NCBI GenBank assembly: GCA_963788585.1
Contig: CAWBHA010000003.1
Location: 1,674,001-1,738,000 of the forward strand
Length of the DNA stretch: 64,000 nucleotides
Origin: Bog-473 sp963788585
GTDB taxonomy: Bacteria; Actinomycetota; Acidimicrobiia; Acidimicrobiales; RAAP-2
Direction of reading: 5' to 3'
Both the position numbers and the translations under genes were made by a program. The notes beneath the pieces were generated by a model, which searched no databases, was not told where the DNA came from, and saw only the letters and a program-made list of their open reading frames with translations. This document shows positions 8,846 through 18,595 of this stretch, one piece after another; the stretch's first letter is position 1, and the number at the start of each line of letters is the position of its first letter.

Positions 8846-10474
8846 TCACGGCGCCGCCGGCGCCACCTTCCCCGTCGTGGCGACGCGGAGCCGGCGGTGC
8901 AGTCCCAGGTACGTGGACCCCGCCGCCAACACGAGGGCCAGAGCGCACACGGTGATCGCCACCGCATATCCGTGCAGGAATGCTGCGGTGGCGCTCTGTC
9001 CGGCCGGGGCGCCCAGCTGCGCGGTGACCGCCGCGACATCGCCGCTGCTCACGTTCTGCGTGAGGCCGGTCGCGGTGTGCTGGGAGCCCGCCGGGAGGTG
9101 GGCGATGCTCGCGGTCCAGCGGTTGGTGGCCGCCCGCACGCCGAGGAACCCGACGAACCCGAGCCCGACCGACGTGCCGACCTGCCGGCTGGCGTTGAGG
9201 ATCCCCGCGGCGACGCCCGAGGTTCCCACCGGCACCGTCCGCATGGCGACGCTCGTGATCCCCGGGACGAGCGTGCCGTAGCCGGCACCGAGGAGGACAT
9301 AACCGGCGCCCGCCAACGCGAACGATGTCGAGGTCGTGACGAAGCTGAGCAGAAGCACGCCGGCCGCGCCGACGAGACACCCGGCGATCACCACCCGGCT
9401 GGCCGTGAACCGTTGCTGGGCGCGGCCCGAGAGCTGCGCCATCACGATGAACGGGACGTTCATCGTGAGCCAGGTGAGCCCGGTGTGCAGCGCGGACCAC
9501 CCCTTGATGTCCTGGAAGAGCAGGGTGACGAAGAACATCACGCTGGCTAGTGCGAGGTAGCTCAGGAAGTACACGGAGCACGAGGTCCGGAAACCGGAGT
9601 CACGGAGGAGCGCCGGCGGCGCCATCGGCGAGTGGCAGCGGTGTTCCCACCAGACGAAGACGGCCAGGAGCGCGACGCCCGCCACGATCGGTCCGAGCAC
9701 GGCGGGCGAAGAGAAGGCGCGGCCGGCCGCCTCGATGAAGCCGAAGGTCACCGCGAACAGTCCGCCGGCCGAGAGCACGATGCCGGCCGGGTCGAGACGG
9801 CGAGCGGAGGGATCGCGGGACTCGCTGACGCCGATGATCGCCATGATGAATCCGACGACACCGATCGGCACGTTGACCCAGAACACGCTCGACCAGTCGA
9901 AGAGGCCGATCAGGACGCCTCCGATGACCGGGCCGAGCCCGAAGCCCAGCGCGGAGACGGCGGCCCAGACCCCGATGGCGCCCGCCCTGGTCTCGGAGGG
10001 GTACGCCTCGGAGAGGATGGACAGGGTCAGGGCGGACATCGCCGCCCCCCCGACGCCCTGCAGCACGCGGAATGCGATCAGCGCGACGTCGACGGACGAC
10101 AAGGCGCAGGCGGCCGACGCCAGCGTGAAGACGACGAGCCCGACGAGGAAGACGCGCTTTCGCCCGAAACGGTCGCCCAGTGTCCCGCCGAGTGGGATGA
10201 GGGTGGCCAGTGTCAAGGCATAGGCGCTGATGACCCACTCCAGCAGGCCGGCGCTCATGTGCAGCTCGGACTGAATGGAGGGCAGTGCGATGTTGACGAT
10301 CGTGATGTCCAGCAGGATCATCCCCTGCGAGACGCTCATCGCGATGAGCGTCAGTCGGCGCCGCCGATTCTCGTCCCCGGTCACGAGCGACAAGTCTGCC
10401 CGGGAACGACCGCGCCCCGGTGGCTTCGGCGGGGCCACGCAGCCGTGGATCGGGGGAGGCGGGAGTCGGCGCAT
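8846..10474 (-). CDS. MFS multidrug exporter, DHA2 (14-TMS EmrB/QacA) family
   Basis: The 542-residue protein has about 14 membrane segments. Motif A appears as GGTLGDRFGRKR after the second segment and the antiporter motif C as LGFGLGPVIGG near segment 5, both diagnostic of proton-driven drug:H+ antiporters. The first 35 residues are Pro/Arg-rich, so an internal start such as MSVSQGMILLD or one nearby is possible. It probably expels hydrophobic toxic compounds. No adjacent regulator is apparent; the next gene downstream on the same strand direction is the divergently spaced YHYH gene. Confidence 0.88.
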   Translation of the reverse strand: MRRLPPPPIHGCVAPPKPPGRGRSRADLSLVTGDENRRRRLTLIAMSVSQGMILLDITIVNIALPSIQSELHMSAGLLEWVISAYALTLATLIPLGGTLGDRFGRKRVFLVGLVVFTLASAACALSSVDVALIAFRVLQGVGGAAMSALTLSILSEAYPSETRAGAIGVWAAVSALGFGLGPVIGGVLIGLFDWSSVFWVNVPIGVVGFIMAIIGVSESRDPSARRLDPAGIVLSAGGLFAVTFGFIEAAGRAFSSPAVLGPIVAGVALLAVFVWWEHRCHSPMAPPALLRDSGFRTSCSVYFLSYLALASVMFFVTLLFQDIKGWSALHTGLTWLTMNVPFIVMAQLSGRAQQRFTASRVVIAGCLVGAAGVLLLSFVTTSTSFALAGAGYVLLGAGYGTLVPGITSVAMRTVPVGTSGVAAGILNASRQVGTSVGLGFVGFLGVRAATNRWTASIAHLPAGSQHTATGLTQNVSSGDVAAVTAQLGAPAGQSATAAFLHGYAVAITVCALALVLAAGSTYLGLHRRLRVATTGKVAPAAP

Positions 10475-10589
10475 CTTCGGCGGCCTTGGCGTCGTGACGA
10501 CGTCCGACCTCCTCGACGGACCCGGTCCGTCAGGTCGCGGCCTGTCCTGACTCCGGGTCGGGCGGGCCGCCGACCCCTCGGACGACCCG

Positions 10590-13119
10590 TCAGACGTAGT
10601 CGCTGTGCCGCAAATAGACGAGCGCTCCCCAACCCCAGATGGGCGGGAGGTAGGCGGTGCAGAACCGTTCGATCAACACGGCCGCGACCGCCTGGTCCTG
10701 CGGAACGCCCGCCGCCGTCAGCCCGGCGATGAGCCCGACCTCGATCACCCCGGCGCCACCCGGGATCGGTGCCGCGCCGCCGATCATGGCGGCCAGCGTG
10801 AGCACCACGATCAGCGTGGCGAAGCTGGCGTGGGCGCCGACCGCGTGGAGCGACGCACCCAGGCACAGCGCGATGAGGATCTGGCTGCCGAACGAGCCTC
10901 CGAGCACGTACGCCACCTTGCGCGGCTCGACGGCGATGGCCTTGATGTCCCTCCAGATGGTCACCAAATGGGGCCGGGCCTTCTCGGCCAGGAGGCGTCG
11001 GACCTTCGGCACCAGCGTCACGACGGCGAGGGCCACGGCGATGACCAGGACGGCGATGATGATGATCCAGACGATGCCCTCGTTCTGGCCGGTGTCGGTG
11101 GGCGCGTGGAAGTCGCCGGCGGCGAAGGGGAGGCTCACGAGGAACAGGATGCCCTTGGCCACCCAGCTCGCCGAGCCCGCGATGGCCCCCGAGCTGACGG
11201 CGGACGGGACGTCGAGCCCCTGGCGCTGGAAGAAGCGGACCCGGACGCCGAAGACGGCCGCGTCGCCCCCGACGAAGGACGTGAACAGGTTGGACGTCTC
11301 GAGTACGACGCAGCGGCCGAACGGGAGCGTGCCCACCACGGCGCCCGTCAGGGCCCAGGCCCCGGTGACCACCGGGAGCTGGCCGAGCACGAAGGCCGCG
11401 GCCACCCAGCCCCAGGCGGCCCCGCGGATCACGCTCAGCGACCCCGAGGCGTCGGTGAGCACGCCGATGATCAACCACAGCCCGACCAGGCTCCCGACGA
11501 CCATCAGCAGGTTGGGCCAGCTGATGCGTTTCGCCTCCACCAGCTTCGGGACCTCGACGCCGGCGGCGGCGGCCAACTCGTCGCGCAGCGTGTGCAGGAA
11601 CCCCTTCTGTGTCCGCGCCAGGTACTCGGTCTCGGGGTCGAGGCTGGACCGCTGCAGGAGCGTCAGCACCGTCCGGATCGTGTCGACGTCGAGCACCCGG
11701 CAGGCCGCGGCGACGGCAGGCTCCACCCCGACCACGACGGCGAGGGCGCCGACGGCGGCCGCGATGTCCCGGTCCGTGCGGGCCGAGGGAGCGGACGAGG
11801 ACGCCCGCCGGAAGTCGCGCAGGAGCGGTCCGGCGCGCGTCGCCACCACGGTCGCCGGGCTCAGGGCACCGTGGGCGATGCCAGCGTCCCGCAGGGCCAG
11901 CACCGCGCGCAGGTATTGGTCGGCCAGTTGGTCTTCGACCTCCTCACCCTGCAGATCGGCCAGCCGTCGACCCTCGGGCAGCCGTGTGACGAGGGCGGCA
12001 TCGCGGCTCGGGCCGCACCTCCCCGCGGCAACCACCTCGGGCACCACGACGCCGGCGTGGTCGGCCAGAAAGGTGAGGTACGCCTCGTGCTCCACCTGCT
12101 GGAGGCGGTTGAGCACGAGGGTGGGGCCGGAGTCGCGGTAGATGCAGAAGCGCCAGATCTTGTTCAGCCACTGCGCGTCGGCCGCGTCACGCCCGTAGAC
12201 CGCCAGTTCGAGGGCGCGGCCCTGCGGGTCGACGCCGGTGAACGCGGCCACCCCCCACTCCTGCCGCGCCGGCGACTTCAGGTCGCGCACGTCCACCTGC
12301 AGATCGCGTACCGCCCGCTGTCACCTCGTCGGCCGAGGGCAACCCGTTGGGGGCGCCGAGCGCGAGATGGCAGGCGGCCGCCGTGCCCCACCCGACGAGG
12401 ACGGCGCCGATCACCGCCAGTGGCAACCCGTAGGAGCCGATCACGGCGCACACGGCCGACACCCCGACCGCGAGGACAACGAGGCGGTGCAGCGGCCGGC
12501 TGAGGTACGGCAGCCCGGCGAGGGCCACCGCCACGGCGATGGTCAGCTGGAGGACGGGGAAGCGCGGATCGAAGCCCGAGAACGCCGCCTCGGGCGGGCG
12601 TCCCACCGCCGGCCCGAGCACGAGGTCGATCAGCAGGCAGACGGCCAGGGAGGCCACGCCGGCCAGCGCCATCTGGCGCACCGCGGTGAACCGGGGCACC
12701 AGGAGCCCGATCAGGACCAGGGTGACGACGACCCCGACGGAGCCGAGGAACCACAGCGCGGTGACGAGCCAGCGCACCCCGCTCGGCGGTGGTGTGACGA
12801 GCTCGGTGAGGTGGAGCTCGATCGACCAGTTGGCCTGGGCCAGCGGGATGCAGATCACCACCAGCACGGCTGCGATGACCACCCGCAGGGCATCCGAGGC
12901 CCGCCGCCGGGTGGTGCCCCCACCGTGCGGCCCCAGGACCAGCGAGCGCACCCGCTGGGTCCACGGGGCGCGGTCTCCGGCGGGGGACGGCGGCACGGCG
13001 GGCGCGTCGCCGTCCGCGGCCCGCCCCATGACCCTCATGAGACCGGGACGGTACTGCCTCCGCTGCCGGAAGCGGCGCAACCGGAGTGCCCCGTCAGTGG
13101 CGGCTGGGCCCGTGCCCAT
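10590..13119 (-). CDS. Flippase-like membrane protein (MprF/AglD TM family) with kinase-like segment, frameshifted
   Basis: Two frames join near 12314-12316 into one protein of about 842 residues. The N-terminal part (residues about 80-270) has five or six membrane helices. The middle carries a degenerate protein-kinase-like segment (LNRLQQVEHEAYLTFLA, AALVTRLPEGR, AGIAHGALSPATVV). The C-terminal 300 residues are the lysylphosphatidylglycerol-synthase transmembrane/UPF0104 domain with the conserved PIPGGAGVIEVGL. Removing one C from the CCC run restores the frame. Such actinobacterial proteins are thought to translocate lipids or lipid-linked sugars; the kinase-like part lacks an obvious HRD/DFG set, so catalysis is doubtful. 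Start could be ATG 13038 or ATG 13119. Confidence 0.78.
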
Positions 13120-13206
13120 CCCGGGCGCGGCGATCGGCAGCCTCGTGACCAGGCCCTTTGGCCCCTCCCCTCTATCTACATAAATACGATTGACTTAATC
13201 AGGATT

Positions 13207-13713
13207 ATGCCATACGCTCGCCCAGATGGCCCGCGAGGATCGACCCCTGTGACCTGGCTCGACACCTTGCCCCGGCGCTGCACTGGCCCGGCGCGGGGGC
13301 GGTACGGGAGCGGGAGTGGCGGCTGATCGCCCACACGGAGGCGTTCGACGCCTGGCTCATCGCCTGGCCACCCGGTGGCACCGTCACATTGCACGATCAC
13401 GGCCCGTCGCAGGGCGCCTTGAGCGTGATCGGCCGGCACCCTGGTGGAGGCGGTGCCGTGGCGCGACGACACGGGTCGCCTCGCGCTCCGGCGCAAGGAG
13501 GTCGCGGTCGGCACTACGCTCGAATTCCGCGCCGGACACGTGCACGACGTGACCAACGAGTCGGAGACGCACGCTTTGAGCCTGCATGTCTACGCCCCCG
13601 CACTGACGGAGATGACGCTCTTCGAGCTGCGTGCGAACCGCCTGGTGACGCGTGGGGTGCGACCGGCCGACGGCGCCGATCAGCGTGCCTCCGGCGCCGC
13701 CGCTCTCCGATGA
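13207..13713 (+). CDS. Cysteine dioxygenase-like cupin protein, two frame breaks
   Basis: The cupin segments DAWLIAWPPGGTVTLHDHG and LEFRAGHVHDVTNES carry the His-x-His and distal His that bind Fe(II) in cysteine dioxygenase-type enzymes, which oxidise thiols to sulfinates. The coding sequence changes frame twice. Near 13268 one base seems missing (TWLDTL then APALHWPG), and at 13433-13434 one C seems extra (GALSVIG then GTLVEAVPW). With both corrected the protein runs about 154 residues from GTG 13249, or slightly longer from ATG 13207. The gene overlaps the following rhodanese start by 4 bp (ATGA), supporting a shared role in sulfur metabolism. Confidence 0.72.
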
Positions 13714-14132
13714 GCGCACGTTCGGCCGACCAGCTGCTGGCGCAGGCACGCAGCCGCATCGAGCGGGTGCCGCCCTCCGAGCTGGAGCACCGCCACGAGG
13801 CCGGCGCGCTCGTCGTGGACATCCGTCCCGATCGCCAGCGCACCGCCGAGGGCGAGCTCGGCTACGCGCTGGTCGTCGAGCGCAACGTCCTCGAGTGGCG
13901 CTTCGACCTCCAGGGGGACCACGCGCTGGAGGAGGTGACCGGCTATGACCAGCCGGTGATCGTGGTGTGCTCGGAGGGATACGCGTCGAGCCTGGCCGCG
14001 GAGTCGCTGCGCCAACTGGGGTTCGATCGAGCCGCGGACCTGGCAGGTGGGTACCGGGCCTGGTCCGCGTGGCGCGACGGGACGGGGGCAGCCCGGAAGG
14101 GAAGGGAATCCCCGCCCACTCGCCGCCCGTAG
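13710..14132 (+). CDS. Rhodanese-like domain protein
   Basis: The 140-residue protein has one rhodanese domain: LVVDIRPDRQR at the CH2A-like start, and an active-site loop VVCSEGYASSLAA with the catalytic Cys, followed by GGYRAWSAW at the typical end. Single-domain rhodaneses transfer sulfane sulfur to acceptors such as cyanide, sulfite or thiols. Its ATG overlaps the stop of the cysteine-dioxygenase-like gene, so the pair is probably co-translated and may process cysteine-derived sulfur species or persulfides. Confidence 0.88.
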   Translation: MSARSADQLLAQARSRIERVPPSELEHRHEAGALVVDIRPDRQRTAEGELGYALVVERNVLEWRFDLQGDHALEEVTGYDQPVIVVCSEGYASSLAAESLRQLGFDRAADLAGGYRAWSAWRDGTGAARKGRESPPTRRP

Positions 14133-14210
14133 CACCGTTGAACCGCATCGCCGCCAGCGGGCGATGACCGAGACGGCAGCACGGAGCGGAACGATCAGGA
14201 TGGGCAGCGC

Positions 14211-15200
14211 ATGACCACGATCACGGCCGGCATGACGGCCACCACGTCGGCGGCCCCTCCGCCTGGCGCACGCAGCGCCGCCCCCAGCCGCATCCGCCGC
14301 CTCGCACCCGGCACGCTCGGCGTCGCCGCGGCGACCGGGCTCATCGTCTTCGAGGCCGTGGACGCGCTGATGGGTGCCCGCGGGCTCGGCTCCACGCTGG
14401 CCGCGGGCTGGGCCCAGCTGGTCGCCCCCGGCTTCGTCGCCCTCGTGCTCGCCGCGGTGGTGTGCGAGCGGCTCTGGCCGGCCGAGCGCCGCCCCCTCCT
14501 CGCCCGCGGCCACGTCCAGGACGGGTGCTGGCTGCTCCTCTATGCGTTGGCGATCGCACCGTTCATGACGCTGTTGAGCGTGGGGAGCGCGGTGCTCCTG
14601 CGCGGCCACGCCGATTGGCTGCAGGCGACGTGGACGGGGCACTGGCCGCGCTGGACCGTCGTCGTGGTCACGCTCCTCGCCATGGACCTGTCCAACTGGG
14701 TGGCCCATGTCGGTGACCACCGCATCGGTGCGTTGTGGCGCATCCACGTGCTGCATCACTCCCAGGAGGAGCTGAGCGTCCTCACCTCGTTCCGCGCCCA
14801 TCCGCTCATGCACACGACGGGATTCGTGCTCGCGACGGTGCCCGTGCTGCTGCTGGCCGGCGCGCACCCGCTGGCGCCCGTCCTCATCACTGTCTACGTG
14901 TGCCTCGGCACGCTCCCGCACACCAACGTCCGCTGGTCCTACGGACCACTGGGCGTCCTGCTCGTCAGCCCCGCCTACCACCGCCTCCATCACGCAGCGG
15001 ACGGGCGCCAGGACGTGAACCTGGGCGTCGTCCTCACGGTGTGGGACGCCCTCGCGGGCACGGCACGCTTCCCGACGCGGGGGAGCGTGCCCTGCCCGAC
15101 CGGTCTGGCCGGACGCCCCGTCCAGGTGGAACAGGCCGCGGGACGGGCGCAGCCGTTGCGTTTCTTGGCGCGGCAGCTGGCTCAGCCGTTCAGCGGCTGA
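14211..15200 (+). CDS. Sterol desaturase/fatty acid hydroxylase family protein
   Basis: The 329-residue membrane protein has the eight-histidine diiron pattern of this superfamily: HVGDH, HVLHH and HRLHH, spaced in the normal order with membrane helices before and between them. These enzymes hydroxylate or desaturate lipids at the membrane using O2. About 40 N-terminal residues are Ala/Pro-rich and probably disordered or an over-long start. The 3' end overlaps the convergent TIGR03083-type gene by 11 bp. The lipid substrate cannot be inferred. Confidence 0.85.
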   Translation: MTTITAGMTATTSAAPPPGARSAAPSRIRRLAPGTLGVAAATGLIVFEAVDALMGARGLGSTLAAGWAQLVAPGFVALVLAAVVCERLWPAERRPLLARGHVQDGCWLLLYALAIAPFMTLLSVGSAVLLRGHADWLQATWTGHWPRWTVVVVTLLAMDLSNWVAHVGDHRIGALWRIHVLHHSQEELSVLTSFRAHPLMHTTGFVLATVPVLLLAGAHPLAPVLITVYVCLGTLPHTNVRWSYGPLGVLLVSPAYHRLHHAADGRQDVNLGVVLTVWDALAGTARFPTRGSVPCPTGLAGRPVQVEQAAGRAQPLRFLARQLAQPFSG

Positions 15201-15852
15201 AGCGCGCCGCCCCGTCGCCGTGGAGCCGTCCCGCGGGGAGGAGACGGCCGCAGGCCAGCAGGGCCAGAGCCTGCGCCGGGCCCGTGACGAGCGCCGGGCC
15301 GCTCCCGAAGGACCAGTCGAGGTCGTCGGCGCGCAGCGACACACCACTGAGGTCGACGCCGAAGAGGTTGGGCGTGTCGGGGTCGGCGACGACGGCCAGG
15401 ACGAGCGCCAGGCGCGCCGAGGGCACGGTTCGCGCCAGCGGTACTCCCTCGACGACGTCCAGTCCGTGGATGACGCAGTGCGTGAGTGCGCCGGAGGCCC
15501 CGCCCCCCGGTGGCTCCCATTCGTGCAGCGTCTCGGCGCGCAGGTCGGCGAGCAGGCGAGCCGGCTCCAGCGCTCCGTCGCGGGCGGCCACGGCGTTCGA
15601 GAGCCGGGTGAAGTCGCCGCCGGCCCCCTCCAGCTCGGTCAGGAATGCCGGACCCGCGTAGCGCACCGGCATGGTCACGTGGGCCACGACCTCGCGGGTG
15701 CGCCAGCCCTCGCACAGGGAGGGCGCGTCCCACACAGCAGCGGGGGCGTCCTCGAGCAGGTCGGCCAGGGCCAGGTACTCGGCGGTGACATCGGCGTGCA
15801 CGGTGGCCCCGAAGCGGTCTTCCACCGAGGGATTGGTCCCGGGCGCCATCAT
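15190..15852 (-). CDS. TIGR03083/mycothiol-maleylpyruvate isomerase N-terminal family protein
   Basis: The 220-residue protein starts at ATG 15852, overlapping the stop of the SRPBCC gene (ATGA). It has the DinB-like four-helix layout of the TIGR03083 family: TAEYLALADLLEDAPAAVWDAPSLCEGWRTREVVAHV and a later THCVIHGLDVVEG with the His/Asp pair that in relatives contributes a metal site. Members often use mycothiol or are of unknown substrate. Being the third gene of an ArsR/SRPBCC cassette suggests stress-responsive detoxification. The continuous frame upstream of the start is fortuitous, since the SRPBCC gene occupies that stretch in another frame. Confidence 0.8.
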   Translation of the reverse strand: MMAPGTNPSVEDRFGATVHADVTAEYLALADLLEDAPAAVWDAPSLCEGWRTREVVAHVTMPVRYAGPAFLTELEGAGGDFTRLSNAVAARDGALEPARLLADLRAETLHEWEPPGGGASGALTHCVIHGLDVVEGVPLARTVPSARLALVLAVVADPDTPNLFGVDLSGVSLRADDLDWSFGSGPALVTGPAQALALLACGRLLPAGRLHGDGAARFSR

Positions 15853-16307
15853 GCCGGCGCCTCGCCGCGGCGCGCCCGCAGCGCCGCGCAGTACGCCGCG
15901 AAGCGGTCGAGGGACGAAGTGAAACCGGCCTGCGCGTCGGGGGCGCGCAAGGGCGCGGGCACGTGGACCTGGTGGATGCGCACCTCGGTCCGGTCCGCCC
16001 CGAGCTCGATGAATTCCGACGTCACCCGCATGCCCGACCCCGCTTCGGTCCACGACAGCAGCTCGGGCGGGCGCACCTCGTCGTAGACGGCCCGCGTCGG
16101 GTACTCGCTCCCGTCGGCGTCGTGCACCATCACGGTCTCGAACACGCCGCCGGGACGGGCGTCGACCGCGATGCGCCCGAGCGGCGCGCTGACCCCGGTG
16201 GGACCCCAGAAGTGTGTCAGGTGCTCGGGCTCGATCATGCAGCGGAAGACCAGCTCCCGCGGCGCCTCGACGATGCGGGTGAAGTGCAGCTCGTCCCGCT
16301 CGCTCAC
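15849..16307 (-). CDS. SRPBCC/AHSA1 domain protein
   Basis: From GTG 16307 the 152-residue protein begins SERDELHFTRIVEAPRELVF and continues with HFWGPTGVSAP, GSEYPTRAVYDEVRPPELLSW and the C-terminal TSSLDRFAAYC, a complete AHSA1-like START-fold domain. Such domains hold hydrophobic ligands or assist chaperone-like functions and are commonly co-transcribed with an ArsR-type repressor, as here. Its own frame is open upstream into the regulator, and deleting one base in the G5 run at 16349-16353 would fuse the two into a protein of about 285 residues, so an ArsR-SRPBCC fusion is a real alternative. Confidence 0.8.
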   Translation of the reverse strand: MSERDELHFTRIVEAPRELVFRCMIEPEHLTHFWGPTGVSAPLGRIAVDARPGGVFETVMVHDADGSEYPTRAVYDEVRPPELLSWTEAGSGMRVTSEFIELGADRTEVRIHQVHVPAPLRAPDAQAGFTSSLDRFAAYCAALRARRGEAPA

Positions 16308-16349
16308 GTCGATGCGCCCTTGCGCGGTCGCGGCGTCTTCTGCGTCTGC

Positions 16350-16707
16350 CCCCGGCGCGGCGGGACCCCGGCTCGGCGGCGCGCGTCTCCCGCAGCGTGC
16401 GCAGGTGCGCGTCGAGCTTGTCGAAGCGCTCGCCCCAGACGCGCCGGTGCGCACTGATCCAGTCGATCGTGCCGTCCAGCGCCGCCACCTCGAGGTGACA
16501 GGGCCGGAACTGCGCGTCACGCCGGCGCGAGATCAGGCCGCTGCGCTCGAGCACCCGCAGGTGCTTCGAAACGCCCGGTAACGACATGGCGAACGGCGCC
16601 GCCAACTCGTTCACGGTGGCATCGCCCCGGGCCAGGCGGCTGACGATGGCGCGCCGCGTCGGGTCGGCCAGTGCCGCGAATGCCGCATCGAGACGCTCGT
16701 CGGGCAT
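16350..16707 (-). CDS. ArsR-family HTH transcriptional regulator (3' end displaced by frameshift)
   Basis: ATG 16707 (or GTG 16719) opens a winged-helix protein: LADPTRRAIVSRLARGDATVNELAAPFAMSLPGVSKHLRVLERSGLI, the typical ArsR helix-turn-helix, followed by the FRPCHLEVAALDGTIDWI region used by regulators that accompany AHSA1 genes. The frame then becomes Arg-rich without a stop, so the end given is where the recognisable protein finishes, at a G5 run. It probably represses its own cassette, with a candidate operator just upstream. No metal-binding Cys pair is seen, so a non-metal inducer is likely. Confidence 0.78.
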
Positions 16708-16723
16708 GGTCGCCGGCACGCAT

Positions 16724-16756
16724 GTAGTTAACCAAAGAGTTAGTTAGCTGTCAAGT
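16724..16756. promoter_or_regulatory. Candidate ArsR operator/promoter
   Basis: An AT-rich island directly upstream of the regulator contains imperfect dyads built from TTAAC and GTTA (TTAACCAAAGAGTTAG, then CAAGTTAAG). It lies between two divergent genes in otherwise GC-rich DNA, the position and style of autoregulatory ArsR sites. Confidence 0.5.
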
Positions 16757-16866
16757 TAAGTACGGCGCCGGCCGCCTCCCCGGCGCAGCGTGCGCGACGG
16801 CGCGGCCCGAATCCGCTCCCGCACCCGCGTCGCCGTCGCCGCGCGCGGTCCGCTAGACCGGAACCG

Positions 16867-17626
16867 ATGCTCGACCCACTGCCTCCCCTCCGCGCCTCGG
16901 TCGCCCGGCTCAACGAGCTGGTGCGGGGCCTCGACCTCGACCGCCTCGAGGTCAAGTCCTACGCCAGCGACTGGACCGTCGCCGACGTCCTGTCGCACCT
17001 CGGCTCGGGCGCCGTGCTGATGCAGCGACGCCTCCAGGACGCGCGCGACGGGACCCAGACGCCCGAGGACTACGCGCCAGCGGTCTGGGACAAATGGAAC
17101 GCCAAGACTCCCCGCGCCCAGGCCGACGACTGTCTCGTCGAGGACCGCGGCCTCCTCGAGGCGGCGGATGCCGTCGCGCGTGGCGGACCGGGCCGCCCTG
17201 ACCTTCTCCTTCGGGCCGGTGTCCGTGAGCTTCGACGAGGCATTCGCCCTCCGCCTCAACGAGCACGCCTTCCACTCCTGGGACATCGAGGTCGTGTTCG
17301 ACGACGAGGCACGTCTGGCGCCCGACGCCACCGCAGTGGTGGTCGACAACCTCGCCATGATCGCGCGCTTCACGGCCAAGCCCACCGGCGACGAACGCGA
17401 GGTCCGGGTCCGTACGAGCGAACCCGTGCGTCACTTCACCGTCCGGCTGACCGAGGCGAGCGCCGAGCTGCTGGCCGGCGACGCGGGTGCACGGCCCGAC
17501 CTGGCGCTGCCGGCCGAGTCGTTCTGCCGCCTGGTCTACGGGCGGTTGGACCCGGACCACAGCCCGGAGGTCGAGGCCAACGGTGAGGTGCTCGACCTCC
17601 TGCGTCGGGTGTTCCCCGGCCCTTGA
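16867..17626 (+). CDS. TIGR03083/maleylpyruvate isomerase-like protein, frameshifted near 17182
   Basis: The first half reads ASVARLNELVRGLDLDRLEVKSYASDWTVADVLSHLGSGAV, the DinB-like N-terminal helices with the metal-site His. The second half, one frame later, reads LTFSFGPVSVSFDEAFALRLNEHAFHSWDIEVVF, the usual second helix pair with NEHAFHSWD, then a C-terminal SCP2-like part. Deleting one G of the GG at 17182-17183 yields a continuous 252-residue protein of normal family length. Mycothiol-dependent chemistry is typical but unproven. It is divergent from the ArsR cassette, which contains a second member of the same family. Confidence 0.75.
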
Positions 17627-17697
17627 CCGGTTCCCACGGCGGCGAGGCAGCGGCGGCCCTGTTTGCGGCGCCCGCCGCTGTTTGTGGAGGATGAGGC

Positions 17698-18534
17698 ATG
17701 GCCATCATCCACCTCCCGCGCGACGCCGGACCCGACGAGGTGGCCGCGACGATCGGGCGCGACGGCGCGGTGATCGTCGACGACGTGACGGGCGGGGCGC
17801 TGCTCGACAGGGTCGAGTCCGAGCTGCGGCCATACCTCGATGCCACGCCGAAGGGGCCCGACGAGTTCAGCGGCCGGAGCACCCGGCGCACCGGCTCGCT
17901 GATCGCCCGTTCGCCGGCGTGCCGGGAACTCGTCATGGACCCGCTGGCGCTCGGGGCGGCCCGCGTCTTCCTGGGCCACGCCACCAACATCCAGCTGCAC
18001 CTGACCCAGGCCATCGCCATCGGCCCCGGCGCGTCGGCCCAGCCCATTCACCGGGATCAGTGGGCGTTCGACTTCTTTCCCTTTCCCCTCGGCTACGAGG
18101 TCCAATGCAACACGATCTGGGCGCTGACCGACTTCACCGAGGAGAACGGCGCCACCCGGGTCGTCGTCGGCAGCAACCGCCAGCCTGACGGACAGTCCTA
18201 CGGCCCCGACGACACGACGCCAGCCGAGATGGCGCGGGGCTCCGTCCTCTTCTACTCGGGCAGCGTCTACCACGGCGGCGGAGCGAATGGCAGCAACGGC
18301 ACGCGGATCGGGCTGAACATCACCTACAACGTGGGGTGGCTCCGCCAAGAGGAGAACCAGTACCTCTCGGTGCCGCGTGAGGTGGCCGAGACGCTGCCGA
18401 CAGATCTGTTGCGCGTGATGGGGTACGAGCGTGGCGCCTACGCGCTCGGGTACATCGACGATCTGCGCGATCCGATCGAGGCCGTGCGTCCGGGCATCGG
18501 ATCGACCGGGTTCGGCGCAGGAGCGAACCAGTGA
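17698..18534 (+). CDS. Phytanoyl-CoA dioxygenase (PhyH) family protein
   Basis: The 278-residue protein belongs to the Fe(II)/2-oxoglutarate dioxygenases. The iron ligands are visible as IHRDQW (His, Asp) and the distal His in SVYHGGG, and the 2-oxoglutarate-binding Arg follows in NGTRIGLNITYN. PhyH enzymes hydroxylate acyl-CoAs or small molecules. A good GGAGG site precedes ATG 17698. It stands alone between the TIGR03083 gene and the convergent nucleotidyltransferase. A second PhyH member occurs at 23.3 kb in a different operon. Confidence 0.88.
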   Translation: MAIIHLPRDAGPDEVAATIGRDGAVIVDDVTGGALLDRVESELRPYLDATPKGPDEFSGRSTRRTGSLIARSPACRELVMDPLALGAARVFLGHATNIQLHLTQAIAIGPGASAQPIHRDQWAFDFFPFPLGYEVQCNTIWALTDFTEENGATRVVVGSNRQPDGQSYGPDDTTPAEMARGSVLFYSGSVYHGGGANGSNGTRIGLNITYNVGWLRQEENQYLSVPREVAETLPTDLLRVMGYERGAYALGYIDDLRDPIEAVRPGIGSTGFGAGANQ

Positions 18535-18595
18535 GGAGGACCGAGCAGCGAGCGAGCGGCGCGGCACACCCGCCCGGCGAGCGGCTTGCCCTCCC

